Shown: one piece after another, positions 37,124 to 49,572 of the stretch
Numbering within the stretch: position 1 is the first letter of the stretch
How the letters are laid out: each line of letters begins with the position of its first letter
Assembly: GCA_016165875.1 (NCBI GenBank)
Contig: JABBOT010000003.1
Span: 26,182,983 to 26,246,982, forward strand
DNA length: 64,000 nucleotides
Direction of reading: 5' to 3'
DNA from: Acanthopleura granulata
Taxonomy: Eukaryota > Mollusca > Polyplacophora > Chitonida > Chitonidae
The notes under the pieces: model-generated
Seen by the model: only the letters and a program-made list of their open reading frames with translations
Databases searched by the model: none
Told to the model about the DNA's origin: nothing
Made by a program: the position numbers and the translations under genes

Positions 37124-40100
37124 TCAATGCTTGCCTAGTACTCTGGTCCCAGTAATTGCAAACGATGAATGCAGAACGTTAGAACCAACCGTCTTGGTTT
37201 GGTTAGGCTGCTGACCTCCGACGTAGACATCAATATGACCTGTAACAGTGAAGAAAATGACATGAATAATAATAATACATTGGCAAAACATGAGTTAATG
37301 TCAAGTATGCTGTGAAGTGAAGAGAGTATGACTGAACAGAACATCAAAGAAAAGACTAATGTAACGAAACTGTCTAGTAATCAGCAGAATATTATTCCAA
37401 ATCTTTCATTAAGACATATCCATTATTTACAGACCGATGCAAATTTCACAAAACTGAATATGGGGATCTCTCTGCGTAAACAGCTGTACCTATGTGAATT
37501 ACGATACAGCATAGTTTCGCACAGAGTTTGATTTCTTTCTATATTTATTTGATTGATGTTTTACGCCATATTCAAGAATATTTCACTTATACGACGGCGG
37601 CCAGCATTATGGTGGGAGGATACGGCAGAAACCCACGACCATCCGCAGGTTGCCGGCATACCTTCCCACGTAATGCCAGAGAGAAAGCTAGCTTGAGATG
37701 GACTTGGACTCACAGCGACCGCATTGGTGGGATGCTTCTAGGTCATTGCTCTGCGCTAGCGCGCTTACTGACTGATCCACCTAGGCCCCCCTACAGAGTT
37801 TGATGAAAATTGACTCATTTCAGTAAAATGCCAATGCAGTATGGAGAACGTTACTTGTCAGTTTATAGCCATTTCCAGACAAATGAGACTCTGATGAATA
37901 CCCCTGATTACGACTGTGTGAATATGTCCACTAGTTATAAATCATTTCATTTATTTAATTATCGTAGTTTTGTTCTTTCATGCATAACAAAAACCTGATT
38001 AAAATGATTAAAACTTGCAACACCGACCCGGTTCTACAACAAAGCCTTTGTCGTCGTGCCATACGGCCATCTGATCCTGATTGATGGTGAATGTCAAAGT
38101 TTTAGAAGCACCCCCTGGTGACAGGTTTGGAATCCGATCGAAGGCCACCAGCTGTATCCGTGGCATTGGTTGTGAGGGATTTCTTCTGGACACGTAAACC
38201 TGGACGACCTAAGGAAAAGAAAACAGATGTGATGATTTCAACAATCAAGAGTTCCACAGGAACCGTGCGCTTCAGTGTTTCGAAAAAAACAGAAATATCC
38301 TGGCGGATGGTCTTGGGTTTCCCCCGAACTCTGCCCGGCTTCCTCCCACCATAATGCTAGCCGTCGCCTTATGAAGAAAATAGTCTTGAGTACGGCCTAA
38401 AGCACCGAATAAATAAATAAAACAGAAATATCAGACATCAGCTAGTATTAGTTCTACTTTTCTTTACAATTTATCCACATCATATCTACTTCATCAATTC
38501 ATGTCTTTCCAACTGAATACTGTCTTGTACACACATACATCATTACTGTCAATGGCTGCCCCACAAGTCACAACTTCATTGCTTCTGTGGTTTTCGTATA
38601 AACTGCCTGTCAAAGACTATCTGCAGCGACTGTCATAACGAACTGCTTCCCTGCTTGAAATGACCTCAAGCCATGATCCACCAAGAAGCATTCTTTCAAT
38701 GACGCCTTGCATTTAGCAATGAGTTTTCGAACTGCTGTTTGAGCCAGCAAACTGCTTCCTGAAATGAAAGGATCTGTATTGTCGTCCGTGTCGCTTAAAT
38801 TGACCTTCAAAAGTATTAAGTATTTGCTAACTTCTTCTGAGATTTGTCTCCTGTAAAGATGAAATTATGTCACAGATTTTATTATAATTTCATTCCCTGC
38901 ACGAACCTCATCGCTGTGTCGGTGGCCAGTGTTGGCCACATTGAAGGAGACCTGCTGGTTTTGTCCGGCGTGCAGGGAACCGTGGTGGACGTGTAGATCG
39001 CTGTAGTGGAATGACGTGTAAGACAGGCCGTATCCGAAAGGGTACAATGGTTCTCCGGTAAAATAACGGTATGTTTTTCCCGCCATGCTGTAGTCTGTGA
39101 TGGAACCAGCCTGGGGACAAATATTGGAATAGTAAGATATTCAAAATGTAAGTTTTCCTGGTGTATCTACCATGACGAAAGGTTAACAAAATTACATCAT
39201 TAAAGCATACCGTGATGAAATACACGTGAGGTTGGGCAGGACCCGACAACACTATTATTTACAGATGACTTGCACGTGATATTGATGCAAACCAGGTTGT
39301 TTTTAATAATGGTAAGACTTCACAAACGGCCAAAATGAGTTGTAAGCTGGAAATACAACAAATACGAAAAACTTATATAAGCGGGTTACCTAAATGCATG
39401 GCCATTTACTTTCTGTATCCACGAAGCGTTTTCACAACACACAATTATGTGATTTTAATATACCTGGCTTAATGACTTATACCAGGTGTAAGGCAGACGA
39501 CCGGCTGGACTGGTGTGAGAGCTGGCGGTGAGGACTTTCCGGATGGCCTCACCGGCAGACTGAGCGGGAAAGGCACACTGCAGGACAGCTTTGACGTTAG
39601 GGTTAGACTCGGCCCAGGAGATGTCGATAGGGCCGGCCGTGAACAGCAATAAGATGACTGAGGCACCGTTACCTGGAAACAGAAAAGCTTTGTAAGTACT
39701 ATTGAACAAGGCAAAATTTTGTTCTTTATATTTGTCATTAACGGTTTACAAACATCATTTTGCAGGAAAAAATAGTAACATATAGTTTCTCTTAAAACCA
39801 AATTGCTAAAATGATAAAGTCTGAAAAAATATGAAAAGTATGAGAGTACGTGTTACACCCACTGTGATGAACAGCATCTTGTAAAAGCTGTAGCTGATGC
39901 CCAGGTAAATCCATATCACGTCTGTCCATGAATTCTCTTTCTAATTCAATGCCTGAAAGAACAATAACATGAAAGCTACCAGATCATGACGGTAGGAAAT
40001 ATGGACATTTGGTCTTATGTTTAAAGCATCCATATTTAACACAAGTCAAGAAAATAGCAACCAATACCGGGTATTTATGAATAAATAAGTTTGCTGCTTA

Positions 40101-43100
40101 ACGCTGCTCTCAAGAATGTTTCACATCTGTCTGAAAGAGCTCATGTTTATGCATAGAGAAAACTGCTTAAAACCTAAATAATACCGACTGCCCTTCGATA
40201 GGTACCTCACAAACTTTCCGGCTTATATCTTTCAGAGCTGAATCACCGGAAGCTGAATCACCGGAAGCTGCACTCGAGAGCACGAGTTCTTAGCCACACA
40301 CTGATAATATGTGTGATTTATACACACAAAAAGGATTGCGATGATTTAGTGCAACGTAAATTGAATACAGAGAGCAACAGTGACAGCCAACAAGGCCTCG
40401 AAAACAAATAAAGCAAGGGAATCTAGAAAATTCCCTCTCCAAGAATGGGATTGATAACATGTCTGCATGGTGTGATTGAAAGACAAGCGTCTTAACTAAC
40501 TGGGCGTGCCCAGCTAGCTGAAAACAACTTAATGTGTATATTAATATTTGAATGATAAGGTGGGCTTTATGGTTCATATTGTTGACTTTTTAAATGGCCA
40601 AGAGTAGACTTGTACGATTCCAATTGACATCAACAACACCAATGTTCTCCATGAAGGCTCTTAATTGGAAGTCAAGTTTTTAAACTCATTCTGTTCGTGA
40701 ACGTTCTTTTCTTTAACATAAGCGAAGTTATTCTTTAAAACAATTTAGAATGGTTCGTCGACGATGGCAACTTCTTTTCTGTTTCCTTGTAGTAATTCTC
40801 TTACCTGTTCCTAAGCAGACAACAACAACATCGGAGTGGTCCACAGCAGATTGGAGGGCGCTTTGGTTGTATTTGGCACAGTGGTTGTCAGAACAGCCAC
40901 TGGCCTGGGACACGGTGTTTGCTAAGCCCTTCAGGCCTGCGTAAGGCGTCGTCGTGTAATGCCGATCTATTTGTGGCGCGTAATCTCCGAACAATTGATT
41001 AACATTATCCGACATCGGACCGACTACCTGTTCACAAAGACGTAAAACAAATCGTTTTGTTTTTGTAGAAATAAACATCCAGCAGGGGCCAATTTTGCGA
41101 ATACGAAGCAGTCGCCCCCTACGCCTGGCGTTACGTCCACGGCAACACACAGAGAAGAGACAGGCCAAAATGTTTATTATGCGTAAAAGGGACGTTTCTA
41201 GTCGACAATAGCAAGACAAAACTCTTTCGAAATTATTCAGCTACAGTGCAGTGCTTTGTTTCACAAAACACTAGAACATCAAATTTTAAACCACAGTCAA
41301 TTCAATTTTCTTTACTCTCTGCAGTAAACTATGATAAACTCCTTGCCATCTGCTGGGCACCTGTGAGACAAAACTTGTCAAGCCACACCTGAAGCTGCGA
41401 TAGCTGGATCCGAACCTTGACCTTTACGCTGACTAGCCGACAGGCTACAAGTAGCGCTACCCTTTATTCTAAGAAGTAAGCTACAGTCAGCTTTCACAGC
41501 TGACCTAAATTTCAAAATCCGATCACATTTGGTAACATAGCGTTTTAAAGTTTTCATGATATAGTTTATCCTTCTTTTTTTTTTAAAAGCCCCAGATACA
41601 GTTACTGTTCTGCCGTTGAAGTCCCAACCCTTTGAGTCAGGAAATAAAGCTATTGGGTCCAAAACTCTGTCGAAAGTTGGAGTAAATAGCTCGTATAAAA
41701 GTCAGCTTGTTGTAAATGTAGAAAATAATACCGCTCTCAGCGAATTAAGAAAGAACATTTAGCTTTTGTTGTAAACGATGCCCCTTACAGTGTCACTTAT
41801 TTACTTTTACTTCGCAGGTCCATACTATGATATTTAAACATTATTTAAAGTTATGCATAATTTTATCAGACATTTGGGCAACACTCAGAAAATGTTAAAG
41901 AGCACAGAAGAGGAGGATTGTGAATAGCTTTGGAGAAATCATTTTAACTTTGAGTATCAAGAGAAACTTACCGCAATCTTGTTATACTTTGCCTTCGTTA
42001 ATGGCAAAAAGCCGTCGCTGTTTTTAAGCATTACCAATGTGTCCATGGCGGCTCTCAGACTGAGGTCACGATGACCTTGACTCTGTACGACGGAGAGATC
42101 CAGTTTACTGTACGGGTTCATGGATTTAGGATCAAAGTCTCCCAGCCTCATGCGGGTCATGAACAGAGGTTTCACTCGTTCACGGAGAGTGGCGTCTGTG
42201 ATCTTGCCGGCTTTGAACGCATCATCTATTTTAAAGACATTGCATGGTTCTCGGTTCAATATTGTTCGCTTATGAAGGTAGGTTTTTTGTTCGATATAGG
42301 ATTGTGTGTCTGGTTCTCAGTTCCGGCCTATTGTTCATTATTCGATCTTGTAGTTAGCCGTCGGTTTAAGATTCCTGCGATGGTAGAGTGAGCTGTCAGT
42401 TCGCATTTTTTCCAGCTCTTTGTCCCTTGCTGAGTTGTAGCCAGATGTCACCTAACTACATATATGCAAAGGATTTCATGAATTAAACTATTCTGTTCAT
42501 TACCTAGTATTCTGTGTTTGAAAGTATTTCTGAATCTGACGGGCTACACAATAGGTCCAAATGATTCTTATTATTTGAGCCGGTGTTTCTTTCACGCGTG
42601 CCGTCGTTAAGTGCTGACATATTTAATGCTGCTTACTACAATGCCATTTCGGAAATACCAGACTTTTCTGAAGGTGACAGCACAGCGACACCCGACTATT
42701 GCCGTTCGGTAAATGGTTGTTGCTCATGAATATATTATTATTATATTGTAAAACCTGACTGAGTTTTAATGCTACAAAGATTTGTATTTATAAAACTACT
42801 TACATATAGAGGCAAATACTGGATGTTTGGTGTGACCATATCCATAGAGTTCCAGGTTACAGCCTGCATTCACCACGGCTGCGGCAGCATCCACATTGTT
42901 ATCCACCCACTTGTGTCTTGTCACAATGTTCTCCAGAGCCTGCTGGTCGCTAATCACATAACCCTTAAAACCCCATTCCTTCCTCAAAATGTCCGTCAAC
43001 AACTTCCGATTTGCGCACGCAGGAACCCCATTCAATCTAGAATCGTTTCCAAGTATTGTTAAGAAATTAAAGTAAATTTAAGGCGATGTGGCGTAGCGCC

Positions 43101-45689
43101 ATATCTATTATCCACGCAATACATAAGTACATGAGCTGCATGTAAACATTCATAGAAACAATAACAAGTTACTAGTGCTGGCCATGATTGTTATTGGCCA
43201 CGTGGTACCACATACATCTCGTTGCATCCATGCTTAAAAATGCTTCAAATAAAACTAAACTGTTATGTAAATGTATCTACTTGCACCATTTAATTGAATT
43301 GCCCTAACACTCCTTGTAAAAATGACATTGAAACGACTTAAAATATAACACCTTTTGTACCTTGTCAAGTGATGACACGCATTTTATTAAGAAAATAAGT
43401 AACGGGATTTCACCAACAATTACCTGAATCTATAAATGTTAGTATACGTGGAACGAGAATTGTTGCAGAATTGCACACATTTCCACAAAGACCCGTTTAT
43501 AACTTAACATTGAACTGTCGCAGAATTATACACATGTATGAACAGATATGGGATAAACAAATTAATATTTTCGGGATTAAAAATATTTTTGGAGTATTTC
43601 TGACAGACCTGTTATAACTGCACATGATGTTGTATGTACCAGCTTGGACACACATCCGAAACTGAGGCAGGAAGGTCACGTGCAGATCCCTCTCACTTAC
43701 CTGGAAGAAAGCATACAGGAGTAACACGTACGTCCATGGAAAGGTTGGCTTCCTACAGTTTACATGAGTTAAAAATAAACTACACAAGTCAACTAAACTC
43801 TTCATATTTGAAACTCCTTTACGTATCACTTGGAGGAATATGGTGAGTGAGTGAGTTTTTTGGGCTTAACGTCGTACTGAAGGAAAATGGAAACCACGTT
43901 TTGGTACAGTAGCATACATGGCCAGCCAAAAGGCCATTAGTGTCCTATGTAAGTTCAGTCACTTGATTCAAAGTTGTCATTTTAATTACTACTTCTGGAG
44001 CATATGTACAAGAGATTAAAGCCTTACTATTTACCTTGGCGTCGAAGGAAAAACGGGACACTGGGAAATTTTCCGGCCCAGCATGCGCAGCGAAATGTTT
44101 ACATCCGGCATTGGCTCTTAGGTATCGAGAATGGTTGCCTTGGAGACCACGGACGTAGTTTTGGGAATAAAGGCCCGACAAGTAAGGATCTTCGCCATAA
44201 GTTTCCTACAGAATATGACCACAATGCAAAGCGTTCATTAATGTATTGCCAAGCTCAGATATACATGTGTGTCTCCCAACACTCGTTGAAATCTTGGACT
44301 GTTACTTGGCTATTAAATTATAGTGCTTTAGACTGTATGCGTTTTGAAATGACAGAGAGTGTCAAAAAATCAGATATGACAAATACAGTACAATTCTTTT
44401 AAAAGACAGACTGTAATCAATTCAGTATTATACGTAGAAATGAAAAAAAAATAAAATAAAAAGGTACTGTCGCCACAATGTTATACATGTACCGAATGCC
44501 AGCTCATCTGCCCATGTGTTACTAGATCTGAAAGAGGATGTGCTGTGGCGTTGAAAATTTAGAACTGATATCAAGAGATACCAGTCTACCTCCTTGAACT
44601 TATAGTCTAGTTGTCCCAACTCAGCCAGTGAGTGAGTGATATCATATTACCTGGTTTCTTCCCCACAACGGGTGCCTCAAGATGTTGATGACGGGACTGA
44701 AACAGCTGATGCCCTTATGGAAGCCGTGTTGGTCATGTTTGATGTAGTCGTTGTACTTGGCATGGACTTCGACGGAGATGGCTTCGGCGAGGTCATGAAT
44801 AAGTCGTGGGCTGAATGAAATACGTCAAGATATCAGTTTAACATTAACCGGAAGAGATCAGCTGAAAGTTTGCCAAATTTGGATGTCTAGTACATGGATA
44901 CCGGTATATGACCACAACAGTACCTGTTCAAGTAAAATTCCAGTAATTGACCTGCGCATGTTGCAGCGAGAAGAGTTTAAGACGGGTAGTTTGACTTAAA
45001 CGTATTTTAAAATGGCGGTTCCGAATGTACAATCTCTTTACCAACATCTTTTTTTACACAAATGGTTCAAGTTTACATTGTATATAGTGTCGGGTAGTGT
45101 AATAATCGCGCATCGCCATGTAGTTCCTAACCTTGACTAGAATGAACTTGTCTTTAGTTTATGGTCAACACCTGCACAAAACTTCATCCAAATCCTTTTT
45201 TCCGTAAAATTTCAGACATATAAATAAACCCTGATAAAAATCTAACCTCCTTTCCTGGGGTAAAAAAAAAATGTTATATGCATGGAAATATTCCAAACAG
45301 ACTGTCGCCATGATGTGGCTTCAATATTGTCGATTACAGTAAGCCATATCCATTCATTCATTCGAACATGCTTACCTCCAAGCGGCCGCTAGCCCTATGG
45401 CCTGAGGGAAGGAGGTGGCCCTGCCGGCTTGCCCGTCCCCATGTACACACTCCGTGTCCCACGAGAACACAGGTATCTTCAGCCTCGGAATGGCAGGGGA
45501 AGATCCCGTACCCCCGTGTTGCATGAGGACCCCGATCTCCTGAGGGGTGAGTCTCTTGACCAGGTCGTCAACACGCTGTTCCCAGGAAAGGTTCGTGTTA
45601 AAGTAGTCCGCATCATCTACCAAGAAGCCGGTGGATATTTTACATACGAGGGCTACAACGAGAAGCAAAGGTATTGGTTTGCAAGCCAT
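37124..45689 (-). CDS. Secreted glycoside hydrolase family 3, beta-xylosidase-like
   Basis: Twelve exons join in phase into 748 codons: 45689..45376, 44810..44651, 44205..44035, 43700..43609, 43036..42804, 42225..41972, 41027..40805, 39952..39863, 39672..39464, 39110..38907, 38208..38028, 37239..37124. GH3 enzymes release terminal sugars from beta-linked oligosaccharides with retention. The match is to the long plant/fungal-type xylan beta-xylosidase subgroup, about 750 residues. A signal peptide (1-21, PLLLVVALVC) precedes the catalytic barrel. Seen: HPLWGRNQETYGEDPYLSG (about 151-169), CKHFAAHAG (193-201) and GYVISDQQAL with the expected nucleophile Asp276. The second domain starts KIAVVGPMSDN (about 406-416), and IELEREFMDRRDMDLPG (484-500) is the likely acid/base segment. 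YPFGYGLSYTSFHY (about 600-613) leads into the fibronectin-like end, VEPGHIDVYVGGQQP. The start has a strong context (GGCGCCATGG). Donors of exons 4, 8 and 11 (GTCTGT, GTGGGT, GTCGGT) are weak and were chosen by phase. Substrate is inferred. Confidence 0.93.
37533..37792 (-). mobile_element. SINE family A in GH3 intron 11, with target-site duplication
   Basis: Full-length minus-strand copy with the tail at 37541 (tttatttgattgatgtttta) and the tRNA-like head ending at 37790. A perfect 12-base duplication, acagagtttgat, flanks it (37521-37532 and 37793-37804). The intact duplication indicates a fairly recent retroposition into the intron. Confidence 0.92.
38300..38419 (+). mobile_element. 5'-truncated SINE family A in GH3 intron 10
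   Basis: Only the 3' half is present (gggtttcccccgaactctgc, cctcccaccataatgc, ttgagtacggcc). A perfect 13-base duplication, aaacagaaatatc, flanks it (38287-38299 and 38420-38432). The truncation therefore happened during insertion, as expected for target-primed reverse transcription. Confidence 0.9.
40370..40520 (+). repeat. Dispersed repeat family C in GH3 intron 7
   Basis: Shares aaggcctcgaaaacaaa, aatgggattgataac and ctgcatggtgtga with the copies at 1-110 and 34862-35000. It lies in the intron between GH3 exons 7 and 8. Confidence 0.5.
43840..43955 (-). mobile_element. SINE family B tail fragment in GH3 intron 3
   Basis: gtgagtgagtgagttttttg followed by ggcttaacgtcgtactgaag is the inverse of the family B tail seen at 30080-30122. 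Confidence 0.7.
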
Positions 45690-46250
45690 GGCGCCGGATC
45701 TGCGGTAACAAGTACAAGTGACTGGAAGCGATAAGATGTATCTGGAGTTTTTTTCTAATCGTCTGCGAGTCTATTATCTGGAGAATTCTCAGTTTAGATA
45801 CCTAACCTATAGTTCAACGAACACATGTGTATCTGAAGATTTTCCCTTGCTCTGAGTTGCTCCGTATGCCGTCAAGATATATCCTGTGATCTTGCCTTTT
45901 TCATTGTGAATCTGTTGTTTGTCTCGCTTAGAATCCTCCACAAGCTATTCAAATAGGTATGTGATATTCTAGGTCGTTTTCATATTTCTCGAAAATAAGG
46001 ATTGTATTCGGTGAATGGATAAGGAACACAGGAGACTGGGCTTTTACATTAGTGAATTATGCTTCTTCTTCTTTGCTTATTATTTTCAATAAGTTATGAA
46101 CAGCCTTGCGATAATTTTGGATTTATTCTGTATGTTCAAGGCATTTACTATTTCCCAGTGCTAGGCTCGTACAAGCTAAATGAAAGATTACAGCGTTAAG
46201 AGTAAAATCAGAGAACGACATCAGTGTGACAGTTGGGAAATGGTCACTCT
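45690..46250 (-). promoter_or_regulatory. GH3 5' untranslated region and upstream sequence
   Basis: On the minus strand, acttgttaccgcag|ATCCGGCGCC places a possible acceptor at 45700/45699, ten bases before the start codon. This suggests an untranslated first exon further upstream. No TATA element or donor could be assigned. Remnants of a dead GH3 copy begin within about 600 bases upstream, so promoter space is short unless the first exon lies inside the old copy. Confidence 0.35.
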
Positions 46251-46284
46251 TAACAGGGGAAATTGAACTCAGTTGAATCAAACA

Positions 46285-46372
46285 CAAATGAGTTTAAAGT
46301 GAGATGTACCGATACATTTACGCCACATCTCGGTATAGTGTTCAAACACTGATCAACACATTTCACCAAAAA
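46285..46372 (-). pseudogene. Possible decayed GH3 exon 11
   Basis: The minus-strand translation LVKCVDQCLNTIPRCGVNVS (then VHLTLNS) aligns loosely with GH3 exon 11, LVAFDRIPNLSPGGASKTLT (then FTINQD). TGGTG, GATC and ACC nucleotide blocks fall at matching places. The match is weak alone. It gains weight from its position as the most downstream of a collinear series of GH3 remnants. Confidence 0.35.
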
Positions 46373-46965
46373 ACCTTTACGTAGACAGCCGCTGCAATGA
46401 TTCCAGTACAGGCAGACATTTAGTTCAGTAGCAAAGCCCACATGATGCGCAACCACCAGACATGAAAAAATATTTTAAAAAATTAAGTAAGAATAAGCGT
46501 AAAGAACACTGAAAACTGTTTGGTTGAATAAAATTATGTTTAATACTAGTATTTCACGGTGGCTTTTTTCATATCAGTTAGGTGCCAGGTAGTTATGTCC
46601 CAAACGCGAACGGGTATTTTCACCCTAAATACTACATATAAAATGTTAAAATAACTTCTTTTAGGGCATAAGTAGACATCACGCTAGTTAACCTCACCGA
46701 GATTTCGTCCGTAGCTGAAAATAAAACAACAAAAACTTCAGTTTTCTGTCAGTTGCATCCAACATTATGAACAGAACATATGACCCCTAACACAGAAATC
46801 AGATATTTCATTGCATTTTATTCCGTTAAAAAGTATAATAAATAAACACAGGTAGTTTTTCATCTTATAGCTTCTTATGATTTGTCCACTGACTGTAACT
46901 TACTTTACAGCAATTCTAGCACGCCGCTTTAAGTGATTCATTCACTTTTAACACCCCGTGTTATA

Positions 46966-47115
46966 CTGACCATTGGAAACTAAAAGTGGTAGCCGTGTAT
47001 TGGAGGGCTTTTAAGATCAGCAGTCTGGATCTTGGAAATGGCAAGGATATCAACAACAGTCACCCTGGTTGCGGTAAACACCCTGGCCAACCCTACTGAA
47101 ACTGAGCTGACGTCT
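46966..47115. repeat. Dispersed repeat fragment, family D
   Basis: aacaacagtcaccctggttg then cggtaaaca matches gacaacagtcgccttagttaccgtaaaca near 49935-49965. The two copies also share weaker similarity in the preceding 80 bases. The family is unknown. Confidence 0.45.
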
Positions 47116-47163
47116 TTGACACATTGTGCTCGAGATGAAGTAAGACGACCATAACCTGTTGAC

Positions 47164-47483
47164 CCGCCCGGATAGCGCATTTGGTAGAGCGTCCTCTTTC
47201 GGACGGGGAGATCTGGGTTCAAACCTGGGTTAATACCAAAGACTTTAAAAAATGGTACATCCTGCTGCCTCGATAGGCGCTCAGCAACAAGAGGATAGAG
47301 GGTGGACTGGGCGGCACGGTGTCAGTATAAGGTGACTGGGTGAGGGGGCTTGTTGGGTGTCTTCGGCAAGTCGTCTCGGTGAGGTATCACAAGATAAAAG
47401 ATAGGGTCCTGCACCAAGGAGACACCGCTTGGAGACAAATGAAATATTCTTGAGTAGGGCGTTAAACAATAAGCATTCATTCA
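47164..47483 (+). mobile_element. SINE family B, diverged
   Basis: The tRNA-like head is well preserved (gatagcgcatttggtagagc, B-box gggttcaaacctggg). The body follows (cggcacggtgtcagtataag, ggtgtcttcgg). The tail is hybrid in appearance: gaaatattcttgagtagggcg, then ttaaacaataagcattcatt. Confidence 0.85.
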
Positions 47484-48529
47484 TAATCTGTTGAATTTGC
47501 AGGTTGCTTTATCGAAACAGAGTATAACTGTTACTACGAAGAACGCCAAAACTTTTAACTTGTTTAAGTGGTATTTGGAAGTTGGGATGGAAGTACACTT
47601 GAACATGTCTTTCTTATGGATATACAACTTCTTGGTTTATTATCATGACGTTTCGATGTAGATACTAACATCGTTATCAAGTGAGTGAGTGAATTTCGAT
47701 GAATATCTGCGCCTAAGTAGGGAAATATAGGGCACATTTAAGACAACATTTAATTCCAAGAAATGCCGGCGATGTAGTGCTCACTACAACTTAACCAGAT
47801 TATAGCTGCTATGAATAATACACATTATAAAACTGGAACAGAGCTAAGTCTTGGCTGCAAAATCTGTAATGGTGTATACAGTATATAGGCACAAATGACA
47901 ATCCCCTCTTGCTTCCCACGTATGACTCGTTCTGCACATGCGTACCAGTGTCCAGTCGATTCAGCTGTCTGGTTTATTAAGTTATTGGTACTTCATTGCT
48001 TGCCATGTCAACGTTCTATACTCAATGGTACAGCTGTCATGAAGGTCAGATAAAAGCAACTCGTCAGTATGTCACGAAAATATGCTGACACCAACATTCT
48101 TATATCTATATTACTGAGATATCACTGCGGCCTTGAAAGCCTTGCAAGGTATATCCGATAAAAATGTTGTCCCTCTTTTAGGACACCCACGTTGTCGCAA
48201 TGAATTATGGAACCGTGTCCAACAGTACCTGGCCCGTTCTCTCTTCCTAAATACTAAACAAAGAGGTACAATCAAAGTTTCGTCTTTTTAAGTCTCAGGC
48301 GCGATATCCACCAAACCCCAACAAAAATCAAACATATTCTCTTAGTTCGGAGCAATCGAAGAGCAAACGTAATAATATGATATAACAGACTACAGCACGG
48401 GCCGCGAAACCAGAGCAGTGACAAGAGCGTAATAGTTGGCAAATGGTCACTCGCAACCAGTGAAATCCAGCTTCCTGAAATCCATGTCTACCATGGGGAC
48501 TTACAGTCTGGAATAACCATAAGAGGCTG

Positions 48530-48735
48530 GGAACAACTCAGCTTGACTGAAATTTCAGACTTGACGCTTAGGCTCCCCGCGGAAAATAACCATATGCTTA
48601 TCTGTGTAAATTTCCTCCACGCAAGTACTAACCCATATCCGTAGTAGAACAGTGCGTTTCTTCTTTTCACTTGCTTAAGCCTCTTCAGATCATAATCTTG
48701 GATATTACAAGGACAAAGTACAAGGTATTTTCGCT
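48530..48735 (-). pseudogene. Decayed GH3 exon 10
   Basis: The minus-strand translation IQDYDLKRLKQVKRR, then NALFYYGYGL, aligns with exon 10 of the intact gene (ITDYSMAGKTYRYF, then EPLYPFGYGL) with one residue of length difference. The next part, FTQISI then GSLSVKSEISVKLS, matches FHYSDLHV then GSLHAGQNQQVSFNVA. The diagnostic GYGL is kept. There is no clear splice acceptor and conserved aromatic and charged residues are lost, so it is not functional. Confidence 0.6.
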
Positions 48736-49449
48736 CAGCATATAAAGGTTTCGCCACAAATAGTAAAATTAATAGTTGGCAAAGGGTAACACATAATTTG
48801 TGAACTCAGCCTCTTATCAACATAGCTCAAAGTCTTTTTTCTGTTTGCATCTTTTTGTAAAACAAATAAATAGCGATATTTAATTTCCATCGTTCATGCT
48901 TTACCAACAAAGGTCTACAAAATTCAACAAAAGTGTGACATTAGTTGGTCCTGTACCTGTAAAGCTTTGCGGTATAATAGTAAACTTCGTCACAATACTA
49001 CTGATCCAGTCATGCACAATTAATCTAAACGTTCAATATTAGTGTACGAATGAAGAGGCGTTCCTAGAAGGCAGAAACATTACCGAAATATTGTAGAAGC
49101 AATAGTATACTGTGGTGTCAGACAAGATTTCCACTTAGACAAATTCGGTCATAAAATCTTACGAGGAATCACACCTGAAGGCAATAAATTCAAACGCACA
49201 AATACAACAGCTGGCCAAAGTGCTTGATCCCCATCGAATAGACATTTGAATCCTAAATTGCGGCGAGGCAGGTACAAGAACATTAATAGCCAAAATATAC
49301 AACTCATTATCATTCACTGGAGAAACAGCTTCCCAAACCCGGGTTGAAATCGTGGGCTTGGAATCATTACATGCTACATAGGTGGTGGGGTGTGATGACT
49401 GACCACAGGGCCCAAATTCTGAGAATTGTTCATTCATCTATTTGTTTTT

Positions 49450-49572
49450 GTTTTTTTTTGATTGGTGTTTTACGCTGTATTCAAGAATATTATACGATGG
49501 TGGTCAGCACTATGGTGGGAGGAAACCAAGAAGAGAGTGCACCTGGGTCATTACGCCGCACTGGAGCGCTAA
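49450..49572 (-). mobile_element. SINE family A with internal deletion
   Basis: The tail (gattggtgttttacgctgta, ttcaagaata) and body (ggtgggaggaaacc) are joined directly to the head-proximal part (cctgggtcattacgccgcac, tggagcgcta), with about 120 bases missing between. Confidence 0.8.

Noticed and set aside
42071..42391. 106-codon plus-strand open frame
   Set aside because: Antisense shadow of GH3 exon 6 plus intron.
44004..44402. 132-codon plus-strand open frame
   Set aside because: Antisense shadow of GH3 exon 3 on the opposite strand.
47175..47240. tRNA-like sequence with A and B boxes (also at 29754, 34552 and 50508)
   Set aside because: Each is the head of a longer SINE with a conserved tail. 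The cloverleaf is incomplete, so they are not tRNA genes.
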